Positions 55,880-64,000 of a stretch of DNA of 64,000 nt are shown here, piece after piece. The stretch's first letter is position 1. Each line of letters opens with the position of its first letter. A program made the position numbers and the translations under genes. Source of the DNA: Domibacillus antri (GTDB lineage: Bacteria; Bacillota; Bacilli; Bacillales; Domibacillaceae); NCBI RefSeq assembly GCF_001936625.1, contig NZ_MSDU01000008.1:62001-126000 (forward strand), in the 5' to 3' direction. The notes beneath the pieces were generated by a model, which was given only the letters and a program-made list of their open reading frames with translations, ran no database searches and was not told the DNA's origin.

Positions 55880-56644
55880 TTAAATCTTCTCGCCCGTTCT
55901 GCTAATCGTTATGAGATGTGTTTCCGCCCGGGCGCCAAAACGGAGCGGGATCCCCGTTGTGCCATAGCCATTGGACACAAGCGAATGAATCCCATCTGCC
56001 AGTTTCCATCCGCCTTTTTCGTAAAGCCCCCACGGTCCTAAGCGGATTTGTCCGCCATGTGTATGGCCGCTTAACATAGCAGCAACTCGGTCTGCTTTTT
56101 GAATGGTCCGAATAAAAGCCGGGTTATGGCTGACAACGATTTTATAGACGTGTGAAGGAACATTATGAAACAGAGCCTGTTTGTCGCTCTTGCCCTTACT
56201 TAAATCATCCGTGCCGAGAAGGTACACGTCCGGGGAGAGCGAAGCCGATCCATTTTTCAGCACCGTGACACCCCAATCTGAAAAAATGGCGGAGAGACGG
56301 TGGAAGCCAATTTCATAATCATTATTTCCCGGCACAAAATAAATCGGAGCGATCGTTGAAAGCCGCTTTATATTTTCTCTGATCCGCTCGTCCTGCACAC
56401 CGCCCTCACATAAATCGCCCCCGATGATGACAGCATGTGCACGGCCCTGCACATGTTCAATAATGGACCAATGGATGAGACGCCGATGAATGTCCGAAAT
56501 AAAAAAAAGCGCAAGGGGCGCCTTTTCCGGAAAACGATTATCGGCAATGACTGTTTCTTTCACTTCATTATGAAATGCTTCTTTCCACATATAAAGGCCG
56601 GCTGCAGCGAATGGCATAACAGCCAGCATAAGTTGCTTCAACAT
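55880..56644 (-). CDS. ypbG: Membrane-anchored metallophosphoesterase YpbG
   Basis: A 254-residue calcineurin-like phosphoesterase with an N-terminal membrane anchor (about 4-20). Metal ligands are seen in SDIHRR, GGDLCEGG, PGNNDYE, VVSHNP and LSGHTHGGQIRLG. This resembles the YkuE/YaeI group, but the substrate is not known. It lies between the ypbE-like gene and carH. ATG 56644 follows a GAAGGG site. Confidence 0.9.
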   Translation of the reverse strand: MLKQLMLAVMPFAAAGLYMWKEAFHNEVKETVIADNRFPEKAPLALFFISDIHRRLIHWSIIEHVQGRAHAVIIGGDLCEGGVQDERIRENIKRLSTIAPIYFVPGNNDYEIGFHRLSAIFSDWGVTVLKNGSASLSPDVYLLGTDDLSKGKSDKQALFHNVPSHVYKIVVSHNPAFIRTIQKADRVAAMLSGHTHGGQIRLGPWGLYEKGGWKLADGIHSLVSNGYGTTGIPLRFGARAETHLITISRTGEKI

Positions 56645-56676
56645 GATTTTCCCTTCATTTCTATAAACAATTCTTC

Positions 56677-56958
56677 TTATTCTGTGTCCTGTACCGTTTC
56701 TTCATCCGCTGTATCATTCTGTTCTGTAATGACTTGATTCATTACCGGTTTTTCTTCTTTCAAAGCGTACACAGCAAGAAACGGAGAAGCAATAAAAAAA
56801 ACAAGCAGGGCTGTCAGCAGCGGATAATGACGTTTTTTCCCGTTTTTTTCTTTTACGGGTCTTTGCCATTCCTCACCGCTTACCTGAACAGATTCCTTTA
56901 CTTTTTCTAAAGGCTGTTTATTTTTTTCGGCCATTTCACGATAAGGGTCTTTCGTCAT
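56677..56958 (-). CDS. Short YpbE-like membrane protein lacking LysM
   Basis: A 93-residue protein: a charged cytosolic part (1-43, rich in Lys and Glu), one membrane segment (about 46-64, LLTALLVFFIASPFLAVYAL) and an acidic external tail ending ADEETVQDTE. B. subtilis has ypbE here, a protein of about 240 residues with the same plan plus a long linker and a C-terminal LysM domain. No LysM follows in any frame before ypbG. The start has GGGAGGAAC upstream. It may be a shortened YpbE; function unknown. Confidence 0.6.
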   Translation of the reverse strand: MTKDPYREMAEKNKQPLEKVKESVQVSGEEWQRPVKEKNGKKRHYPLLTALLVFFIASPFLAVYALKEEKPVMNQVITEQNDTADEETVQDTE

Positions 56959-57036
56959 GATTGTTCCTCCCAGCTGGATCGTAAAAAGCGATTAATTGTT
57001 ATTATTATACTCGACATGTACACGTTGGTTAATAGG

Positions 57037-58478
57037 TCATTTTTCCGGCAGTAAACGAGCCAGCAAATCGCGCCAATGCTCCCGGTGTTCACTGCGGGTG
57101 ATCACCGTTTTTTCTTGAAAAGCAGCAAGGCTGACTCCGCAAACATCACAGCATTGCTGCTGTTCAGCCCGCTTTTCATTAAATAACCGCATATAACCGG
57201 CTCGCCGGCATTCCTCTGCGGACAGCCACATCACTATTTCTTTTCGCTTAATGGCTTTTCTCTCAAGTAAATATTCCCGTTTCTGACTAATATAACGGAA
57301 AGGGTTAATATTTTTGCGTTCCGCTTCTTGTTTGTAATGAACGGCAAACCGCGTCTGCGTTTCTGATAAAGGCGGCTGCACATCACGGGCTGCGATCCCA
57401 TGTTCAGTCATCTGACGGATTTGGCCGTCATCCGGAAACTCCATTTCCGCGATAAATTCATGCAGTTTTTCATCACCGGGAACGTATAGAAGGACAGCTG
57501 CAGACGGATTTCCATCACGGCCTGCCCGTCCGATTTCCTGTAAATAGGATTCCATTTGCGGCGGCATATGATAATGAATAACAAAACGAACATTTTCTTT
57601 ATTAATGCCCATTCCAAATGCACTGGTCGCACAGACGACATCGAGCTCACCTGTTAAAAATTGATGCTGAATAAGAAGCCGGTCTCCTGCATCCATTCCG
57701 CCGTGATAAAAGGCGGTGCGTTCAACCCCTGCCTGTTTTAAATGATGGACGGCTTCTTCAGCTGCCCGGCGGCCTGAAAAATAAACAATCCCCGGCTTTT
57801 GAAAAAAAGAAACGAGTTCAATAAGCCGTGCCTGCTTGTCCATTTGATCCTGCAGCTTCTCCACGTGGACAGCAATATTCGGTCGATTGACAGAAAACAC
57901 CCACTCTTTCACTGTATGCAGCTGGAGACCATTTAATATATCATTTCGGACTTTTTCTGTCGCTGTTGCTGTCAGCGCAAGGGTAAGGGGACTGCCAAGT
58001 TCATTCCGAACGTTACCGAGCAGACGATAATCCGGACGAAAATCATATCCCCACTGCGAAATGCAGTGCGCTTCATCCACAACAAACAACGAAACCTGTA
58101 ACTGCCGCAGGGCTTGAATCACCTGTGGGATTTGCAGCATTTCCGGGGATAAAAAAATAAATTTATATCGGTTCAGATTGGCAAGTGCAGCGTTTTTTTC
58201 TTCGTATTGCAGAAAAGAATTCAGCGCAATCACCCGTTTTTCTCCGCGCCTTTTTAACTGTTCTGTCTGATCCTGCATAAGAGAGAGAAGCGGTGAAACA
58301 ACGATGACGGCACCCTGCAGCAGATAAGCAGGGAGCTGATAACAGAGTGACTTCCCTGTCCCTGTGGGCAGCATGCTAAGCGTATTATGGCCGGACAAAA
58401 TGGATTCAATGGTTTCTCTCTGTCCGGGGCGAAACGAATCAAAACCGAATTGTTCACGGAGCAGCTGATCGATATTCA

Positions 58479-58482
<4 letters not shown>
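57037..58482 (-). CDS. recS: RecQ-family DNA helicase RecS
   Basis: A 481-residue superfamily 2 helicase. Motifs are Walker A LPTGTGKSLCYQLP, DEAH in VDEAHCISQWG, LTATAT, and motif VI EIGRAGRDG. A short zinc-binding region (cysteines in EECRRAGYMRL and QCCDVCG) follows, but the HRDC domain of full RecQ is absent, as in B. subtilis RecS (YpbC). It overlaps ypbB by four bases. Confidence 0.93.
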
Positions 58483-59972
<1,490 letters not shown>

Positions 59973-59974
<2 letters not shown>

Positions 59975-60005
59975 AAAATGGCTCCGCCTTTAGCGGAGCC
60001 ATTTT
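59973..60005. terminator. Bidirectional terminator between fer and resE
   Basis: AAAATGGCTCCGC, CTTTA loop, GCGGAGCCATTTT, directly after the fer stop and near the resE end. Confidence 0.9.
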
Positions 60006-60029
60006 AATTACGCTGACAGCTGTTTTTCT

Positions 60030-61808
60030 TCAAGCATGCCGCGGGATCGTAAAGAAAAAAACGGTCCCATGTCCAAGATGACTTTGTACTTTAATTGTAC
60101 CGCCGTGTGCGTGAACAATATTCTTCGCAATGGACAGACCGAGACCTGTGCCTGCTTGTCCACGCGTGCGTGCTTTATCGGCTTTATAAAAACGTTCAAA
60201 TACAAACGGCAAGTCTTCTTCCGGGATGCCGGCACCTGAATCTTCCACTCGAATCAAATGAAATTGCTCTTTCAATTCGTGAACAACCGTTACACGGCCG
60301 CCTTCCGGAGTGTGGCGGAGAGCGTTGTCAATTAAATTCGTCAGCACCTGCTCAATCCGGTCTTCGTCAATGGATACCGGCATATGGGAGTGACTGGTCT
60401 CTGCTGACAATTGTATGTTTTTTTCTTTTGCAATTCCTTGAAACTTATTGGTCACACGGATTAAAAACGGCTCAATGTCCGTTTCTTCCTTATTTAACGT
60501 AATGTGCCCTGCCTGCATCCGGGCCAGATCGAGCAGTTCATTGACAAGACGACCCATCCGCAGTGATTCTTCATGAATAATTTGCGCGATTTCCCGTTTT
60601 TCTTCTTCTGTTGCCGCAATGTCATCGACAATCGCTTCGCTGTATCCCTGCATCATTGAAATCGGCGTCCGGAGTTCGTGCGATACATTTGCAATGAAAT
60701 CTTCACGCAGTTTATCAAGACGCCGTTCTTCTGTCATATCCCGGACGACCGTAACAGCCCCGCGGACAGACTCATCGTTATACAGAGGGCTGACGATGAT
60801 CACGTATGATCGCCCCTGCATGGTCAGTTCGCCTTCCTGTTCTGTTTCCGTTTTTACCGCTTCCTTAAATAAATCCGTTAACAATACAGGTACTTCCCCT
60901 TCATAACCGCTTGCTTTTTTTTCAAACTGCCAGTCATGCAGAAATTGCCGTGCCGGCGGATTTGTTATAAGCACATTCGCATTTTGATCGAGCGTGATGA
61001 CTCCGTCCGCCATTGAACTTAAGATGCTGGAAAGCTGTTCTTTTTCCTGATTGAGGGCATGAATATTTCCTTTCAGCTGATAGGCCATTTTATTAAAGGA
61101 TGTCGCTAACGCACCAATTTCATCATTTGTTAAGATCGGCACTTTCGTATCAAAATTTCCCTGCGTCAATTCCGTTGCTGCTTCACGCATATTCCGGAGC
61201 GGAGCGGTTACGCGCGTCGATAAAAAAAAGGCAAAAATGGTCGTTAATACAATCGCGATACCGGCCGCTGCCAAAATGAGTTTCGTTGTCTGCTCAGTCG
61301 TTTCTTTCATCACTTCAAGCGATTGATAAATAAAAACAGCGCTCTTTTCACCGCTGTTCATTTCGAAAGGCACACCCACGATAAACGAATTCTCATAGCG
61401 GCTGTCTGAACGTGAGCCTTCATCAACCGGAATTTCAGCCTTCACTTTTTGCTCACCTTTAAAAACAGCCGATAACGTCGGGTCACTGGTAATCGTTTCT
61501 TTGCTGATTTTTGCTTCTTCCGTTTCAAACGGTGAGTAATGAAATACATTTTCATTCTCGGCAATCATTACGTGGGCAGGGCCATCCACAAGCTCCCAAG
61601 CAACTTCAAAACCCGTTTCTTTATTTTCATGGTCGGCGATAACAGCCGCTATTTTTTCCGCTGTATTTTCCAGCTGCTGTTCCACTTGTGTAATGTGGTA
61701 GCTTTCAAAAAACTCAAGCAGCAAAATGGTTAAAAATGCCAGGACAAATGAAACGAGAAGCAGGATTGTAATCCATAGCTTCCCGACAACACTTCGCCAT
61801 ATTTTCAT
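60030..61808 (-). CDS. resE: Sensor histidine kinase ResE
   Basis: A 592-residue kinase activating ResD under oxygen limitation and nitric oxide. Two membrane segments (about 10-32 and 178-200) enclose an extracellular sensor domain. HAMP (about 200-252), a PAS domain (about 265-360) and HisKA follow, with phospho-His 377 in VSHELRTPIS. The ATPase has NLIDNALRHTP, EDSGAGIP and GTGLGLSIAK. It overlaps resD by four bases or more. Length is close to the B. subtilis protein. Confidence 0.96.
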   Translation of the reverse strand: MKIWRSVVGKLWITILLLVSFVLAFLTILLLEFFESYHITQVEQQLENTAEKIAAVIADHENKETGFEVAWELVDGPAHVMIAENENVFHYSPFETEEAKISKETITSDPTLSAVFKGEQKVKAEIPVDEGSRSDSRYENSFIVGVPFEMNSGEKSAVFIYQSLEVMKETTEQTTKLILAAAGIAIVLTTIFAFFLSTRVTAPLRNMREAATELTQGNFDTKVPILTNDEIGALATSFNKMAYQLKGNIHALNQEKEQLSSILSSMADGVITLDQNANVLITNPPARQFLHDWQFEKKASGYEGEVPVLLTDLFKEAVKTETEQEGELTMQGRSYVIIVSPLYNDESVRGAVTVVRDMTEERRLDKLREDFIANVSHELRTPISMMQGYSEAIVDDIAATEEEKREIAQIIHEESLRMGRLVNELLDLARMQAGHITLNKEETDIEPFLIRVTNKFQGIAKEKNIQLSAETSHSHMPVSIDEDRIEQVLTNLIDNALRHTPEGGRVTVVHELKEQFHLIRVEDSGAGIPEEDLPFVFERFYKADKARTRGQAGTGLGLSIAKNIVHAHGGTIKVQSHLGHGTVFFFTIPRHA

Positions 61809-62509
61809 TCATTTCCGACCTCAAATTTGTACCCGACGCCCCAAACGGTCACAATCATTTTTGCGGCTTGCTCCGATACTTTATTCAGCTTTTCCCGCAG
61901 CCGTTTCACATGTGTATCTACTGTGCGCAAGTCACCGAAAAACTCGTAATGCCATACTTCCTTAAGCAAATGTTCCCGATCGAATACCTTATCCGGTGAT
62001 TTAGCAAGAAAATAGAGAAGCTCGTATTCTTTTGGCGTCAAATTTACCTCTTCACCATCCGCTGTCACGCGGTGAGCGTCGTTATCAATCGTTAAATGTT
62101 TATAGACAATTAAATCTTTTGATTTTGTGTCAGTCTGCAAATACGAAGTCGGCGATGAACGTCTCAAAAGCGCTTTCACCCGCAACACGACCTCGCGCGG
62201 ACTGAACGGCTTTACTATATAATCATCCGTGCCCACTTCAAAGCCCTGTACACGGTTTGCTTCTTCCCCTTTTGCCGTCAGCATAATCACAGGGGTTGCT
62301 TTCGTCTCACGCAATTCGCGGCATACTTCAATTCCATCTTTGCCCGGCATCATTAAATCAAGTAAAATGCAGTCGTAATCACCTTCTGTTGCTTTCGCCA
62401 GTGCTTCTTCCCCATCCGCTGCTTCATCAATGATATAATTTTCACGTTCTAAATACATGCGAAGCAAACGGCGAATGCGCTCTTCATCATCCACCACTAA
62501 AATCTTCAT
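61805..62509 (-). CDS. resD: Response regulator ResD
   Basis: A 234-residue OmpR-type regulator. The receiver domain has VVDDEERIRR, phospho-Asp 51 in LLDLMMPG, MLTAKG and YIVKPFSP. The C-terminal winged helix (about 135-230) has LTPKEYELLYFLAKSPDKV and TVDTHVKRLREKL. It activates respiration genes, including qcr-linked and res genes, in B. subtilis. ATG 62509 follows GGAG; a TTG at 62521 is possible. A promoter for resDE lies just upstream. Confidence 0.96.
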   Translation of the reverse strand: MKILVVDDEERIRRLLRMYLERENYIIDEAADGEEALAKATEGDYDCILLDLMMPGKDGIEVCRELRETKATPVIMLTAKGEEANRVQGFEVGTDDYIVKPFSPREVVLRVKALLRRSSPTSYLQTDTKSKDLIVYKHLTIDNDAHRVTADGEEVNLTPKEYELLYFLAKSPDKVFDREHLLKEVWHYEFFGDLRTVDTHVKRLREKLNKVSEQAAKMIVTVWGVGYKFEVGNE

Positions 62510-62554
62510 TTCTTTCTCCAAAAACGTTCCCTCCCAATACACACTATATCTCTC

Positions 62555-62583
62555 ATTATAATATAAAAAAATGTCCCCGCCAA
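62555..62583 (-). promoter_or_regulatory. Predicted sigma-A promoter of resDE
   Basis: TTGGCG (62583-62578) and consensus TATAAT (62560-62555), 17 bases apart, between resC and resD. It overlaps the resC terminator. Confidence 0.6.
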
Positions 62584-62600
62584 AAACGGAGACACATTTT
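62564..62600 (-). terminator. Probable terminator after resC
   Basis: AATGTGTCTCCG, loop, CGGGGACATTTTTTT directly after resC. The stem has a two-base bulge. Confidence 0.65.
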
Positions 62601-62601
62601 C

Positions 62602-63789
62602 TTATGCATACGAGTGCAGGCCGGCAATAACCAGGTTAACAGCAACAAGGTTAAACATGATAATGCCGAAGCCGATGACCGCAAGCCAAGCTGATCGTTC
62701 ACCGTGCCATCCTTTTGACAGGCGGAGGTGAAGGAAGGCTGCGTAAAATAAAAATGTAATGAGCGCCCAAACTTCTTTGGGGTCCCAGCCCCAAAAGCGC
62801 GTCCAGGCGATCTGTGCCCAGATCATAGCGAATATAAGCGCGCCAAGTGTAAAGACCGGAAAACCAATCAAAACAGAGCGGTAGCTGATTTCATCCAGCA
62901 AATCGGAACTTACATTGCGGACAAGCGGCTGCAATAATGCGGCAACACGTTTTCTTGTTATAAGGCGGATGAGCACATATAGGATGACCCCTGCGCCTAG
63001 TGACCAGAGAACGGTGTTTAATTTTTTCGCATTGATAAAGGCAGGCATTTCCACAATAGGATTCATTTTCCCATCCGTGATCAAGACCCCTTCATTCGGA
63101 CCGACAAGTGCCGGCACGTTAAATTCCTGCACCGCCGCTGCATCTTCTTTGTTTACATATTCAAATTCCGCTTTATAATCCGACAATGCAAATCCGGTTG
63201 TAATCAAAATAAAGCCGACAACAGATACGATTAAAAACATCACTGCTTCAAGCCACTTCGTTTTTTTCGTACTGATGGATTGATCGATATTTTTCACAAG
63301 ATAAATAATTCCGGCAATAAAACTGATAGCCAGAATCCCCTGCCCTGCTGCGGCTGTTGTGACGTGAATATGCAGCCAGTCACTTTGAAGGGCCGGTATA
63401 AGCGGGCTGATTTCCCGCGGAAACATGCTGGCATAGGCAATGATGATAATGGCGATTGGTAAAGCAAACAAGCCAAGTACAGCGGTTTTGTAAATAAAGA
63501 AAATCAAAATAAAGGCTCCGATAACCATCATGCCAAAGAACGTGGTAAATTCAAACAGGTTGCTGACCGGTGCATGACCTGCCGCTGCCCAGCGCGTAAT
63601 AAAATAACCGAGCTGCGCGATAAATCCGATAATGGTCACCGTAATGGCTAATTTCCCCCACCGGTTTAACTGATCGCCATCACGCAGCCCTTTTTGGCGG
63701 ATCGATCCACCAAAAAGGAAGGTGCCGACTAAATATAAAATAAAGGCTGCGTACAGCAGCGCACTGCTTATTCCTGCTAACTCCGACAT
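62602..63789 (-). CDS. resC: Cytochrome c maturation protein ResC (CcsA family)
   Basis: A 395-residue membrane protein with about eight helices, the haem-handling subunit of the system II cytochrome c synthase. The haem-binding Trp-rich loop [16 protein letters not shown] is at about residues 335-350, and conserved His residues flank it. It forms a complex with ResB. AAGGAGG precedes ATG 63789. It is needed to mature QcrC, whose CINCH site is in this window. Confidence 0.94.
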   Translation of the reverse strand: MSELAGISSALLYAAFILYLVGTFLFGGSIRQKGLRDGDQLNRWGKLAITVTIIGFIAQLGYFITRWAAAGHAPVSNLFEFTTFFGMMVIGAFILIFFIYKTAVLGLFALPIAIIIIAYASMFPREISPLIPALQSDWLHIHVTTAAAGQGILAISFIAGIIYLVKNIDQSISTKKTKWLEAVMFLIVSVVGFILITTGFALSDYKAEFEYVNKEDAAAVQEFNVPALVGPNEGVLITDGKMNPIVEMPAFINAKKLNTVLWSLGAGVILYVLIRLITRKRVAALLQPLVRNVSSDLLDEISYRSVLIGFPVFTLGALIFAMIWAQIAWTRFWGWDPKEVWALITFLFYAAFLHLRLSKGWHGERSAWLAVIGFGIIMFNLVAVNLVIAGLHSYA

Positions 63790-63803
63790 CGAGAATTGCC
63801 TCC

Positions 63804-64000
63804 TTAATCCTTTTGTCTATCTTCCGGCTCCGGGATTGCCGTGCCATCAAGAACGGCATGAATTTCCCTTTTTAAACCGTGCCAGTTTTTATTCGTGTGG
63901 CCGGCTATGTAAATATGACCATCTTTCTCACGAATCCAGATGCGGCGGTGGTTCCAGTAAGAACCTTGAATGACACCGATCATGAAGATAATCCCGCCGA
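63804..64000 (-). CDS. resB: Cytochrome c maturation protein ResB (C-terminal end only)
   Basis: About 65 codons of the C-terminus are present; the rest lies beyond the window edge. The readable part has a membrane segment end ([15 protein letters not shown]), then [22 protein letters not shown] and a cytosolic tail ending EPEDRQKD. This is the C-terminal pattern of ResB/Ccs1, the partner of ResC in haem attachment to apocytochrome c. It is 14 bases upstream of resC. Confidence 0.85.
   Translation of the reverse strand, partial: GGIIFMIGVIQGSYWNHRRIWIREKDGHIYIAGHTNKNWHGLKREIHAVLDGTAIPEPEDRQKD

Overview
The window is one continuous piece of a Bacillaceae (endospore-forming Firmicutes) chromosome. 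Gene order follows the Bacillus subtilis yprB-to-resB segment almost gene for gene, and it contains spoIVA, sleB, ypeB, bacillithiol genes and the supraoperon of aromatic amino acid genes. B. subtilis itself is excluded by several absences and one addition: no trp operon, mtrB, bshB1 or asnS at their usual places, broken mrfAB, and an inserted light-sensing regulator of the CarH type. Nearly all genes read on the minus strand; the plus-strand exceptions are recU-ponA, ypjC, ansA and fer. I see no tRNA, rRNA, insertion sequence, prophage or CRISPR array, and no gene-free stretch longer than about 230 bases.

Layout. 1-3000: a decayed mrfA-mrfB (yprA-yprB) pair, with an early stop, frameshifts and internal deletions. 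3000-11600: small yppE-like genes, a stand-alone RsbR-type STAS protein, recU-ponA, then dnaD-nth-ypoC and aspB-ypmB-ypmA. 11600-21700: dinG, panBCD behind a leader RNA with a terminator, birA, cca, bshA, mgsA, dapB and ypjD. 21700-28900: ypjC, a YugP-type peptidase, a shrunken gene at the ypjB position, ypjA, the menaquinol:cytochrome c reductase operon qcrABC, ypiF, ypiB and ypiA. 29000-40400: the supraoperon read from folE through hepS-menG-hepT, ndk, cheR, aroC, aroB, aroH, hisC and tyrA to aroA, plus hbs. 40500-49200: spoIVA, yphF, yphE, gpsA, der, fni, rpsA-like ypfD, plsC and cmk. 49200-59500: c-di-GMP receptor ypfA (motI), germination pair sleB-ypeB, prsW, ansA, bdr (ypdA), carH, ypbG, a short ypbE-like gene, recS and ypbB. 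59700-64000: fer and the respiration/cytochrome c maturation cluster resB-resC-resD-resE, with resB cut by the window edge.

Most of the window is ordinary core metabolism (chorismate, pantothenate, lysine, menaquinone, bacillithiol), cell-wall synthesis, DNA repair, sporulation and respiration. The items most worth a second look are: (1) simultaneous decay of both mitomycin-repair genes, with deletion joints at short repeats; (2) a B12-dependent CarH/LitR-type photoreceptor with all cobalamin signatures but Glu where Thermus CarH has its upper-ligand His, preceded by three in-phase TGTAYA boxes over its own promoter; (3) joint absence of the trp operon and its RNA-binding regulator mtrB from a supraoperon that is otherwise intact; (4) a sensor-less RsbR-like STAS protein with a perfect 8+8 palindrome over its predicted transcription start. 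Promoter and terminator calls are by eye. Comparisons with B. subtilis are from memory, not from a search.
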